The notes below the pieces were generated by a model. The model was not told the origin of the DNA. It saw only the letters and a program-made list of their open reading frames with translations, and ran no database searches. Shown piece by piece: positions 36,475 through 46,193 of a stretch of DNA of 64,000 bases (position 1 is the stretch's first letter; every line of letters begins with the position of its first letter). Source of the DNA: Opitutales bacterium (GTDB lineage: Bacteria > Verrucomicrobiota > Verrucomicrobiia > Opitutales > JABSRG01); assembly GCA_028280845.1 (NCBI GenBank), contig JANQKZ010000035.1, positions 124,001 to 188,000 of the forward strand. Reading direction: 5' to 3'. Both the position numbers and the translations under genes were made by a program.

Positions 36475-37959
36475 TTATTGGTAACCGGGCAGCCATTGGG
36501 CCTCTGCTTTAAACAACTCGAGGGTCATTTTTTTTATTTCCCCTGGTGAACATACCGCACTGGTCAGCGGGTCGAGGGTGAGGGCATAGATGGCCATTTC
36601 TTTGCTCTTTTCAATGGCGGCCTGGGCCCCCAGGTCGAATACGTTCATGTTGCTTCGGCAGAGGGCGGCCATCTGCCGGGGGAGGGCCCCGTAGCGGGTG
36701 GGGTTGTAGCCATTGCGATCAATCATGGTGGCCACCTCGACGCAGCCGTCTGAGGGCAGGTTGCTGATGAGAGAGCCGCCGTCGCCCTGTTTGTTGTAAA
36801 CATTACCATGGATGCGGAAGGGGTGGTCCTTCTCTCGGGCCTCGATGATCCAGGAAGCATATTCCCAGCTGCGGTCCCAGCGGATGGGGGTCCTGCCCTT
36901 GATCATGTCCTCACGCTCCTTGTCCATTTGGGTTCTCCAGTTGGGCCAGTGATCGGCGTAGAAGCTGGAGGTGCCGTCATAGGCAGGGCGCATGTATTTC
37001 TGGAGCAGGTCCCGGCGTTTGCGATAATAGGGCAGGTATTCGGAAAGGTGGCCACTGGATTCGGTAATAAAAGCCCCGAAATGTAGCATCATATCTTTGC
37101 GCACGAGGTCACGGTGGTGCTCGGGTCGCTCGATACTGAGGGGGTCAATATTGCCCTCGGGGTCCTGCCAGCCTTCTTTGAAGGCCTTGCGTAAGTCTTC
37201 GCGGGTCCGCTTTTTCAGTTGGGGATAGAGATCCTTTCCCTGGTGCTGAAATTTGGTAAACCATGCAAGGTGATTGATGCCCGCGCACTCCCATTCGATT
37301 TCTGAAAGCGGGATTCCCACCCGGTTGGCGAGGAGTTGGCTCGTGCCCTGGACCGAGTGGCAGAGGCCGACGACGGGGATATCTGAGGTGCGGAAGGCGG
37401 CCAGGCACAACATGTTCATCGGGTTGGTATAGTTGAGGACCAAGGCCCGTGGGCAGTAACGCTCCACATCCTTTAAGATTTCGAGCCAGACAGGAATGGT
37501 TCGCAAGGCCTTGAACAAGCCGCCGGGGCCGATGGTATCTCCGATGCATTGATCCACCCCGTATTTGGCGGGAATGTCATTGTCGAACCGGACGCATTCC
37601 AGGCCACTGACTTCGATGCAGTTGACAATGTAATCCGTGCCCCTGAGGACCTGTTTGCGGTTTGTACTGGCCAGTACTTTCCAGCTTTTCTTTCCCAGCT
37701 GGCGCAGGCGTTTCTTAATGAGCATGGTCATGCGCTCCAGGCGATCTTCCGCGATATCGACCAAGGCGATCTCCCCTCCCAGGTTTCCGGGGATGGAAAT
37801 CACATCGTTGACCAGTCTCGGGGTGAACATGCTGCCGGCCCCCAACATAGTGATTTTAATTGGCCGGTCCATGGCGCCGGGAAGCCCCGGTTCAGCCGCC
37901 GCCTTCACGTGTGCTGCGTGACCTTTTTCAGTGTCCAAAACCGCTTTTACTTTAGCCAT
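36475..37959 (-). CDS. glycoside hydrolase family 4 (alpha-galactosidase-type)
   Basis: KITMLGAGSMFTPRLVND NAD site; GLCHSVQGTS motif; WECAGINHLAWF. Confidence 0.93.
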   Translation of the reverse strand: MAKVKAVLDTEKGHAAHVKAAAEPGLPGAMDRPIKITMLGAGSMFTPRLVNDVISIPGNLGGEIALVDIAEDRLERMTMLIKKRLRQLGKKSWKVLASTNRKQVLRGTDYIVNCIEVSGLECVRFDNDIPAKYGVDQCIGDTIGPGGLFKALRTIPVWLEILKDVERYCPRALVLNYTNPMNMLCLAAFRTSDIPVVGLCHSVQGTSQLLANRVGIPLSEIEWECAGINHLAWFTKFQHQGKDLYPQLKKRTREDLRKAFKEGWQDPEGNIDPLSIERPEHHRDLVRKDMMLHFGAFITESSGHLSEYLPYYRKRRDLLQKYMRPAYDGTSSFYADHWPNWRTQMDKEREDMIKGRTPIRWDRSWEYASWIIEAREKDHPFRIHGNVYNKQGDGGSLISNLPSDGCVEVATMIDRNGYNPTRYGALPRQMAALCRSNMNVFDLGAQAAIEKSKEMAIYALTLDPLTSAVCSPGEIKKMTLELFKAEAQWLPGYQ

Positions 37960-38133
37960 GCGGCATCCCTTAGACAGCTGCTAATTGTTGGCGAGAACAT
38001 TTTTCAAAATCGGGCTGATCTAGCATGAATTTACAGAATAAAGGCACGTTTGTTAAGTTTACAGCAAGAGGGGTTGGGGATATCCTAGGAGCCACTCTGA
38101 TCCCCAGAAAATTACCTCCTTGTTGTATTACTT

Positions 38134-39132
38134 ATGAAAGTACTGTTTATCGGTGGAACCGGCAATATCAGCGCGTCCTGCAGCCGACTGGCCCTTCAAC
38201 GCGGGATCGATCTCTATATCTTAAACAGGGGGAAACGTCCGCTGGAATTGGATGGCGCGCAGTCGATTGTTTGTGACATATCGGATGAGGCCGAGGCAGA
38301 GGAAAGACTGAAGGGGATGGCGTTTGATGTGGTGGCCAACTTCATCGCGTTTACTCCGGCTGATGTGGAGCGGGATATTCGTTTGTTCAAGGGAAAGACC
38401 AGGCAGTACATCTTTATCAGTTCAGCCAGCGTATACCAGAAACCCCTGTTGCACCCCTTTGTGACGGAATCCACACCCCTGAAAAATCCTTACTGGGCGT
38501 ATAGCCGGGATAAAATTGCCTGCGAGGAATTGCTGGTGGAAGCTTATCGTAAAGGAGATTTTCCTGCCGTCATTGTGCGCCCGTCACTGACTTATGATAC
38601 GGTGTGGCCGGTGGCGATCGGGGCCTGGGAGGATTACACCTTAATCGACCGATTGAGAAAGGGGCAAAAAATCATCGTGCATGGGGATGGAACCTCGCTT
38701 TGGACGGTGACCCATTCCATCGATTTTGCAAAAGGGTTCGTGGGCTTGCTCGGGAATTATACGACCTTGGGGGATTCCTTTCACATCACCTCAGATGAGG
38801 TGCTAAGCTGGAATCAGATCTATGAGATCATCGCCGACGCTGTGGGAGTGGAGGCAGATATGGTTCACATTCCCTCGGCCTTTATTGCGAAAATGGTGGA
38901 TTGGATGGAGGGCAATCTGTTGGGAGATAAAGCCCAAAGTACCATATTTGATAACAGTAAAATCAAGCGCTTTGTGCCCGATTTCAAAGCTACCATACCG
39001 TTCCATGTAGGAGTCCGGAAGACCCTGGCCTGGTTTGAATCCAAACCGGAGCGCATGCGGGTCGATGACTACACCAATGAGATGATGGATGGCATCATCG
39101 CGAAATATGAATCGGTTTATAACACGTTATAG
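38134..39132 (+). CDS. NAD-dependent epimerase/dehydratase (SDR)
   Basis: MKVLFIGGTGNISASCSRLAL; SSASVYQ...YSRDKIACEELL. Confidence 0.92.
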   Translation: MKVLFIGGTGNISASCSRLALQRGIDLYILNRGKRPLELDGAQSIVCDISDEAEAEERLKGMAFDVVANFIAFTPADVERDIRLFKGKTRQYIFISSASVYQKPLLHPFVTESTPLKNPYWAYSRDKIACEELLVEAYRKGDFPAVIVRPSLTYDTVWPVAIGAWEDYTLIDRLRKGQKIIVHGDGTSLWTVTHSIDFAKGFVGLLGNYTTLGDSFHITSDEVLSWNQIYEIIADAVGVEADMVHIPSAFIAKMVDWMEGNLLGDKAQSTIFDNSKIKRFVPDFKATIPFHVGVRKTLAWFESKPERMRVDDYTNEMMDGIIAKYESVYNTL

Positions 39133-39161
39133 GAAGCGGTAACATTGTGGTAGATGGTAAA

Positions 39162-40145
39162 ATGAATCTGGGTGTTGTGGGATGCGGGGATTTTCTCCGT
39201 TGGCAGCTCCCGGGAATCCGGGCTTCGGCCCACCTGAACGTGACCGGGGTGTACGATCCGGTGGAGGAAAAGGCCGGGAGAGCGGCCACGCAACTTGGCG
39301 CTCGGAGGTTTAGCAGTTATGAGTCGCTCCTCTCGGATGCAGCTATCGATATGGTGGCCCTGTTCGTTCCCCCGATGGTACGCCTGGAATCGGTAGAAAA
39401 AGCGGTTTCCGCCGGAAAACATATCATCACCACTAAACCTCTGGCCTCGAATGTGCCCGAGGCCAGGAAGATCTGCGAGGTGGTAGGGTCTCGGGTCAGG
39501 GTCGGTGTCATTTACCGTCGGACAGGAGATCGCCTAATGGATACCTTGAAGTCGATCTTTGAGGCGGAGACTTATGGCAAGCTAGCTCTGCTGAAGATGG
39601 ACTGGTTGCATCACTATCCCCAGTGGAATAACTGGGCTCTGGACCCCGAAAAAAATGGGGGGCCCTTTATGGATGCCATGATCCATAACCTGAATATATC
39701 CCGCTACCTGATGGGGCGACCGATCGAAGAGAGTTCCTTGTTGTCGCTCAATCTGGCCCACCCCGACCTCGCTTGTTGTGATACGGAGCGGATGACGGTG
39801 AGGTTTGTCGAGAACGGGGTGGCAGACCTGTTTATTACCTGGGCGGCGGACCTCGCGGTTTATGGTCTGGAGGGCAATGATCGCGAGCACATGGAGCAGT
39901 TCTTCATGGTCACGGACAAGGGGTGGTTGCTGAAACCGGATGTGGTGGATGACCGGCCGGTGATCCGGGTCTCCCGTGCGGGAGAAAGGCAAGCGCTTCC
40001 CCTGCTGGAAGAAAGTGCCACTTTTTACGACCTGTATGTTGAAGCGGTGTTAAGGGACACACCCAACCCGGCAACTCTGCCCACTCTGGAGGAAGCCCGG
40101 GAAGATATTGAACGGATCACCCTGCCCGGCCCGGGAGGAAACTAA
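39162..40145 (+). CDS. Gfo/Idh/MocA family oxidoreductase
   Basis: NLGVVGCGDFLRWQLPGIRASAHLNVTGVYDP; KHIITTKPLASN; alternative GTG start at 39147. Confidence 0.92.
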   Translation: MNLGVVGCGDFLRWQLPGIRASAHLNVTGVYDPVEEKAGRAATQLGARRFSSYESLLSDAAIDMVALFVPPMVRLESVEKAVSAGKHIITTKPLASNVPEARKICEVVGSRVRVGVIYRRTGDRLMDTLKSIFEAETYGKLALLKMDWLHHYPQWNNWALDPEKNGGPFMDAMIHNLNISRYLMGRPIEESSLLSLNLAHPDLACCDTERMTVRFVENGVADLFITWAADLAVYGLEGNDREHMEQFFMVTDKGWLLKPDVVDDRPVIRVSRAGERQALPLLEESATFYDLYVEAVLRDTPNPATLPTLEEAREDIERITLPGPGGN

Positions 40146-40160
40146 GGAGCGAGTGACTCT

Positions 40161-41180
40161 ATGAAATTGAAAGTCGGAATCATTGGATCGGGACTGATTG
40201 CCTCCAAACACGCCGCTATTCTTAAGAACAGGGATGACGTCGAAGTCGCGGCGGTGGTTGATATTTTACCGGGAAAGGCAGCTGAATTCATCAAGAAACG
40301 AGATCTGAATGGAGCGAACGGTTATGAGGTCTTTTCCCTTATGCTGGAATCGGAAGACCTGGACGCACTCTATTTCTGCATCCCTCCCTTCTCCCATGGG
40401 AGGGAGGTGGAGGAGGCTGCAGCGAAGGGAATCCATGTATTTCTGGAAAAACCGATTGCCCTGGATTCAGCCAAGGCCGAACGAATGGTGTCTGCGATCG
40501 AGGATAATAGCGTGATTTCCCAGGTGGGATTTCATATGCGCTTCTTCAGGGGGGTTAAGCTTTTGCGGGAGAAGATGGCGGAAGGATTGGTGGGTCGGCC
40601 ACTCCTGATGTCATCGCGCTACTGGGCGAATTTCCAGGGACCTGATTGGTGGAAAGATGTATCCCGCTCCGGAGGGCAGGTGTTTGAGCAGGTGTGCCAT
40701 TTATATGATTTGTCCCGATTTTTCCTGGGGGAACCCCGGCGGGTTCATGGTGCCCTGGCCAACCTGACCCGGGGAGCTGAGCCGGATTATACGGTGGAAG
40801 ATACGTCCTGTGCTATTGTCGTATTTGAAAATGGGGGAATGGCTTCTTTTACGGGTTGTAACAATGCCTTGCCCGACCGGTTTATCGGCGATTTCCGAAT
40901 CGTCTGTGAGAGGGCGGTCCTGGAGTTGCATTCCACGGGGGATTGGAGGGACAAAGAAGTATCCAAACTTTACCTACATGACGGATCGAAGATCCAGGAT
41001 TGCATAGAACTGGTTGAGGATGGGGATCCCTACGGTGAAGAGACGGAGGATTTTATCAGGGCCATTAAATCCAAAGAGCAATCAACTACGCCCGCGCGGG
41101 AGGGCTTAAAGACGATCCAGCTCATCGAGCGTGTACTCGCGGATGCCAAGGCGGTGAACCAGCCGGTGGCGGCCGAATAG
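40161..41180 (+). CDS. Gfo/Idh/MocA family oxidoreductase
   Basis: KVGIIGSGLIASKHAAILKN; GIHVFLEKPIALDS. Confidence 0.95.
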   Translation: MKLKVGIIGSGLIASKHAAILKNRDDVEVAAVVDILPGKAAEFIKKRDLNGANGYEVFSLMLESEDLDALYFCIPPFSHGREVEEAAAKGIHVFLEKPIALDSAKAERMVSAIEDNSVISQVGFHMRFFRGVKLLREKMAEGLVGRPLLMSSRYWANFQGPDWWKDVSRSGGQVFEQVCHLYDLSRFFLGEPRRVHGALANLTRGAEPDYTVEDTSCAIVVFENGGMASFTGCNNALPDRFIGDFRIVCERAVLELHSTGDWRDKEVSKLYLHDGSKIQDCIELVEDGDPYGEETEDFIRAIKSKEQSTTPAREGLKTIQLIERVLADAKAVNQPVAAE

Positions 41181-41187
41181 CTATTTT

Positions 41188-42195
41188 ATGAATCAACAAC
41201 CTAAACTGTTAGTAAATTTACCGCCGACCTTTTTTACCCACCCCAGTTTAAAGGATGAATATATCCGGCTCAATGAGCTGGCGGATGTGCGTTATCGGTC
41301 GCATAACTCGCCGGAGGAGATTGAGGAGGACCTTACCTGGGCCGATTCTGTAATCATGTGGTCGTGGCCCCTGTTCTCCGGGGAGTTGCTCGACAAGGTG
41401 GGTGGTCTGGAATTTGTCGGCCAGATCAACTCCGGACGTCAAACCGTGGAGAATTGTTTGAGTCGGGGCATTCCGCTTTCGGAAGCCCGCCATGCCTGGT
41501 CTCCGGCGGTGGCGGAGATGGCGTTGGGCCTGGTTTTGAATGGGCTCCGCCGGATCAGTGATTTTCATGCGGCGATGCGAGAGTCCCGGGAGGAGTGGGT
41601 GGTGCAGTTTCCGGAGGATATCGACGTTCAGGAACGGGAATTGGCCGGGGCCCAGGTGGGCATAATCGGCTTTGGAGGAATTGGAACCCGCTTTGCAGAA
41701 CTCCTGGCCCCCTTTCGAACCACCCTGCGGGTGTATGACCCATTCGTGAGCGAGTCGGCGATGGAAGAATTTGGGGCGAAAAAAACCGGTTTGAGTGAGG
41801 TGTTGAGCCAGTCGGAGGTGATTGTGACTTGTGCGGCCAATTCCAGGGAAAATGAGGGGATGATCGGGGCCGTTGAGCTCAACCTGATCCAAAGCGGGGC
41901 AGTCGTGGTGAACGTGAGTCGGTCGATGTTGTTCGAAACCGAAGCTCTACTTGCCCGTGCCCGGAAGGGCGATATTGCGCTCCTGCTGGACGTATTCGAC
42001 CAGGAACCGCTGGAAAAGGATAGCCCATTCAGAAAGCTCAAAAATGTATACTGCACCCCTCACCGGGCGGGAGGAATCATTCCCTCTGTGCAACGGGCCA
42101 TTCATGCATTGATTGCCGACTACGAGGCCTGCCTGAAGGGGAAGGATATGGAGATGAAGGTGACCGAAGACATGCTGGTTTGTTTTTCTGAATAG
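41188..42195 (+). CDS. D-isomer-specific 2-hydroxyacid dehydrogenase
   Basis: AGAQVGIIGFGGIGTRFAELLAPF; VVNVSRSMLFETEALL; DVFDQEPLEKDSPFRKLKNVYCTPHRAG. Confidence 0.93.
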   Translation: MNQQPKLLVNLPPTFFTHPSLKDEYIRLNELADVRYRSHNSPEEIEEDLTWADSVIMWSWPLFSGELLDKVGGLEFVGQINSGRQTVENCLSRGIPLSEARHAWSPAVAEMALGLVLNGLRRISDFHAAMRESREEWVVQFPEDIDVQERELAGAQVGIIGFGGIGTRFAELLAPFRTTLRVYDPFVSESAMEEFGAKKTGLSEVLSQSEVIVTCAANSRENEGMIGAVELNLIQSGAVVVNVSRSMLFETEALLARARKGDIALLLDVFDQEPLEKDSPFRKLKNVYCTPHRAGGIIPSVQRAIHALIADYEACLKGKDMEMKVTEDMLVCFSE

Positions 42196-42228
42196 GGCTT
42201 CGGGCGCTGAATTAAAAACCGTGAGGAT

Positions 42229-43797
42229 ATGATTATGTGGCAAATACCTATATTTCGGATTGGATGGTTGGTTGTATGGATGAGTGCGGGCTTGGTGGCC
42301 GGGCAGGAGAAGCGTTTTCCCGTCGCGGGAATCAATGCCGGGTGGCAGGATTTCTCGCCCGAGACGACGGCCCTGGCCTTCCCCAATGTTATCAAAAACG
42401 CGTCCCGGTGGACGGGGGGTCCCTTTGAGGCCGATGCCTTTGGATACCCGCTCCGGTTAGAAGAGATGAATGAAGCGGTCATCAGTGTGTTTCGAGACAA
42501 CGCGCGGCATTACCCTCTGGGCGATTACACGCTGGCCTGGGAGGGCAAAGGGCATATCGAAGTGAGGACGGCCGGGAAGCGTTTCAAATTTACTCCCGAG
42601 GACCAGAACCGGCAGATCATCCCGATCGAAGCGCACTCGGATTACGGTATTCAGATCTCCATTCGCTGGGTGCCAATGGGGAACCACATCCGAAACCTGC
42701 GGCTTTTTCTTCCCGGGCACGATGAGTCGTCCGGGTTCTGGACGGAGCACTATGTGGAGGATCTCAAACCCTTCGGCTTGTTACGGTTCATGTGGGGGAG
42801 TGGAGCGTGGAGCTTTTATGAGGTGGAACATTGGGAACAGCGCAGGTCGGTAAAAGACTATCACTGGATGGGTGGAGACGAAGCCATGGGCATCCCCTAC
42901 GAAGCCATGGTGGACCTGGCCAACCGGACAGGGAATGATCTTTGGGTGTGCGCCCCGCATCGGGCGAATGAGGAATACATGCGGAAAATGGCTGAGTTTT
43001 TCCGTGATCACCTGGATCCCGAGCTGACCTTCTGGATCGAGTACAGCAATGAGTATTGGCTGGATATCGATTTTTTCAAAATTGCCCCGAATGACTATCT
43101 GCAGGAGGAGGTGGCTGCGATGCCGGAATCGGCCGGCATGACGGTCGATCGCCTGTATGCGCAGAAGGCGATCCGGTTGTTTGAAATCTTTACCGAAGTT
43201 TTCGCCGAAAAGGGACAGGAGGACCGGCTCATCCGGGTGGTCTGCGGCTGCGCGGCGGAGGCGTCTTTCCTCGAGGAACTGGCTAAGGAAATCGATCGTC
43301 TCGGTAAGATGGATCTGGTGGATGCCATGGGGATCGGACCGTATTTCCGGCCCAACGAGGAGGAGACGCATTTCGAGGAAGCCCTGGATAAAGGATGGGA
43401 TGCCATCTTTAAATCGGTGCACCGCACCCTCGATGACATGTTCGACCCCCAAGGCATCGTGGGTGAGCACATGTATCGCAACGCGGCAGTTGCAGAAAAG
43501 TATGGCAAGAAGCTGGTGGCCTATGAATCTGGCCAGCACTACACGACGTGGACCAATACTCCGGGTCATATCATTGCGCCTATGAACCGCCGACCGGAGA
43601 TGTACGAAGTGTATCAACACTTTTTCCGGGGATGGGAGAGCCTGCCTGGGGCTTCGACCCTGGTACTCTTCCAGGCCTGTTCGCTCTACAACGACCACGA
43701 AGCGTTTGGATTGCGCGAATACTACGACCAGCCTGAGGAAGAATTACATAAGCGCCGGTCGACCCTGGATTGGATGGCTTTAAGGGGTGAGAGGTGA
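42229..43797 (+). CDS. exported putative clan GH-A-like protein (uncharacterised family, paralog A)
   Basis: Signal peptide; TFWIEYSNEYW and KLVAYESGQHYTTW; homologous along its length to the 50253 ORF. Confidence 0.75.
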   Translation: MIMWQIPIFRIGWLVVWMSAGLVAGQEKRFPVAGINAGWQDFSPETTALAFPNVIKNASRWTGGPFEADAFGYPLRLEEMNEAVISVFRDNARHYPLGDYTLAWEGKGHIEVRTAGKRFKFTPEDQNRQIIPIEAHSDYGIQISIRWVPMGNHIRNLRLFLPGHDESSGFWTEHYVEDLKPFGLLRFMWGSGAWSFYEVEHWEQRRSVKDYHWMGGDEAMGIPYEAMVDLANRTGNDLWVCAPHRANEEYMRKMAEFFRDHLDPELTFWIEYSNEYWLDIDFFKIAPNDYLQEEVAAMPESAGMTVDRLYAQKAIRLFEIFTEVFAEKGQEDRLIRVVCGCAAEASFLEELAKEIDRLGKMDLVDAMGIGPYFRPNEEETHFEEALDKGWDAIFKSVHRTLDDMFDPQGIVGEHMYRNAAVAEKYGKKLVAYESGQHYTTWTNTPGHIIAPMNRRPEMYEVYQHFFRGWESLPGASTLVLFQACSLYNDHEAFGLREYYDQPEEELHKRRSTLDWMALRGER

Positions 43798-43919
43798 TTC
43801 CCCCATTCCGCCGTCCGCCAGGACGACGGAAGTGCTGGGTAGCGAGAAGACGGAGTCTAGGGGACAGAGGTCGGAGAATTTTGAAAAGGTAACATATCAA
43901 AGGAAGCAAAGGTGAATTC

Positions 43920-46130
43920 ATGAGCAAAATTTTCTATATCCTCATCCCGCTTGGCATCGTTTTTGGTGGCATCGCAGCCATCGCCGGAGATATTCAGCCG
44001 AAGAATGTGGATGCCCTTTATGCCGGGGAATCCATTGTCTTGCAGAACGAGGAGATCAAGATCGTGTTCTTCAAACGGGAGGTCGGGGTTCACCCGGCCC
44101 AGAAAGACGGATTCAGCTGGGCGGAGATTTATGGCCCGGATGATTCCGGGACCCTAAACCGTTACCTCGGGGTCATTGAACACTTCGGTGAGGTGGATAT
44201 TGAGGGGCAGAACCATCCGCTGAGGATGGATGCCCTTGATCACAAAATTGAGAAAATGCGGGAGGGTACCCGGATTACCTTTACCACGGAAATTCAGATC
44301 CCTGAAGAAGGGGTCATGACCTGGGGCAATGTCATTTCCGTTCGGGGAGAGGCTATGTTTTTTGTGCCCAAAGAGGGAAACTGGGTAGAGTACGACTTGC
44401 ATATGGAACCGGAATTCCGGGTTAATTTTCGCAGCGTGAGGGGTCCCTGGGTGAGGGTGGGAGCCTATGATTTCGGGGCGGAAAAACGAGATGCGATTTT
44501 CAGCGGGCTGGAGTGGTTGCAGGGCAAGGAATGGTCCAGCAGCGTGGATTACTTGGCGCCTGAGGAAGCGCTGCGGGTAACCCCTCACCCGAGAAAAGTG
44601 ACGGCCCCCGTCATGGCCGTTGGTCTGGACGGTCTGGCCCTTTCCCTGAGCTGGGATCCCCACCTGAATTCCTTGAGTGTGTTGAGCCGGGACCGGCATC
44701 CCCAACCTGTTTTCGCCTGCCCGAACTTTATTGATAAACGGGACGATAACCTGATGGGTCTGATGTTTCCCTCATCCGGGTATGGTATGGAGGAAAATGA
44801 CCTGAGGATCTATAAACCTCTGATGTTTCCGGAGCAGGGGATCCGGTTTCATTCACGCATTACGGTGTCTCCCGGGACCAGCCTGGATGCAATTTCCAAT
44901 TGGGTGAAAACAAACGGGTTTCCCGACCCGGGTGAGGAGCGGTTTTCCAGGGAAGATTTACTGGACCGGGTGGCGGCGGCCTATAATGCCCAGTTCTGGG
45001 AGAAAGGCGTGGGCTGGACCTACCACAAGGAATACCCGGATGAATTCTTCCACGGGGTGGCCTGGTATCTGGCATTGACCGTAGGAGAAGTGATCAAAAA
45101 GAAACCATCCTATTATGTGCCGGAGGTCGTGGATTATTATATAAAGCACGGAAAGGATCCCTCTCTGGTGGCGGGCTTGAAAGAAAAAGCCGAATGGTGC
45201 CTGTCCCAAGGGTATTATTCCAAGCGCAAACCGTCGGGAAAGAGCAGATTGAAGGCTTATCCTGAGCTTTTCGACTGGTATCCCGATGAGACCTTGAGGG
45301 CCTACGGGGAGGCCATCCTGGATTGGCAAACCCCGGAAGGATACTTCCCCTACGAGCCGGATGGGCGCCACTTAACGGAACACAACACCATGGCACGGAA
45401 TTACCGGCCTATCGGGCAACCCGGGGATGTGGAGATTCTGGATTTTTATATGACTTCCTCCATCCTGTTACTCACGCTGGGAGACGCCCTGGATGAGCCA
45501 CGGTTCATCGAAGCGGGTCGAAAGGCACTGGAGGTAGCCATGCCCCTGGAGCGGCCCGAAGGTGGCGACTGGTGGGAAATTCCCGTGCATGCGCCGAACT
45601 ATTACACGGCGGGGTGGGGCGCCATCGCCTACTATCTGGGCTACGAGATGTTTGGAGACCCCAAATACAAGAAGCGGTCCATTCATTTCCTCCGGGCTCA
45701 ACTCCCCTTTACCTACATCTGGGAGTCCCCTGTATTCCCTCTCAGCTACCATACCAAGCCGACCTTTGGCGGAACCGGGTGGCGCTATATGGCCTGGCAC
45801 AACCGATGTGTGCACTGGGAGGGGGTTTCCATTATCCATATGTCGAGGCAACTGAAGTTCGACTGGAATCTGGTCGATCCGGAAATGGATTGGGATCAAT
45901 ACCAGGCGGGCATTTTGACTGCTGGTTTGCGGCTCCTGGCCGACAGCAAAGACCCGGACTGGGTGAAACTCAGTGAAGATGTCGACGAGAAGTTTAAGGC
46001 GGGAAAGATGGATATGTTCATCGCCGACACCTTCGACCCGGTCGCCAAGCTGTATGGGGGCCTCATCGTCCGGATTGCCCCTGATCCCCTTGTGATGTGT
46101 TCCCTCGACCGGCTCTGGGAGAACCAGTAG
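43920..46130 (+). CDS. exported (alpha/alpha)-barrel-like protein, putative glycoside hydrolase/lyase
   Basis: 736 aa; signal peptide; beta-rich N-terminal half, helical C-terminal half (GWTYHKEYPDEFFHGVAWYLALTVGE...DWWEIPVHAPNYYTAGWGAIAYYLG). Confidence 0.7.
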   Translation: MSKIFYILIPLGIVFGGIAAIAGDIQPKNVDALYAGESIVLQNEEIKIVFFKREVGVHPAQKDGFSWAEIYGPDDSGTLNRYLGVIEHFGEVDIEGQNHPLRMDALDHKIEKMREGTRITFTTEIQIPEEGVMTWGNVISVRGEAMFFVPKEGNWVEYDLHMEPEFRVNFRSVRGPWVRVGAYDFGAEKRDAIFSGLEWLQGKEWSSSVDYLAPEEALRVTPHPRKVTAPVMAVGLDGLALSLSWDPHLNSLSVLSRDRHPQPVFACPNFIDKRDDNLMGLMFPSSGYGMEENDLRIYKPLMFPEQGIRFHSRITVSPGTSLDAISNWVKTNGFPDPGEERFSREDLLDRVAAAYNAQFWEKGVGWTYHKEYPDEFFHGVAWYLALTVGEVIKKKPSYYVPEVVDYYIKHGKDPSLVAGLKEKAEWCLSQGYYSKRKPSGKSRLKAYPELFDWYPDETLRAYGEAILDWQTPEGYFPYEPDGRHLTEHNTMARNYRPIGQPGDVEILDFYMTSSILLLTLGDALDEPRFIEAGRKALEVAMPLERPEGGDWWEIPVHAPNYYTAGWGAIAYYLGYEMFGDPKYKKRSIHFLRAQLPFTYIWESPVFPLSYHTKPTFGGTGWRYMAWHNRCVHWEGVSIIHMSRQLKFDWNLVDPEMDWDQYQAGILTAGLRLLADSKDPDWVKLSEDVDEKFKAGKMDMFIADTFDPVAKLYGGLIVRIAPDPLVMCSLDRLWENQ

Positions 46131-46193
46131 GCGAGCTGGGTGAAGCCATCCGGAATGGCAAATCCTTTTAACCTCTTAAGACCTCAATCGACA

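Noticed and set aside
42781-43698. 305 aa minus-strand ORF opposite GH-A-like paralog A
   Set aside because: Antisense shadow; the paralog comparison supports the plus-strand frame
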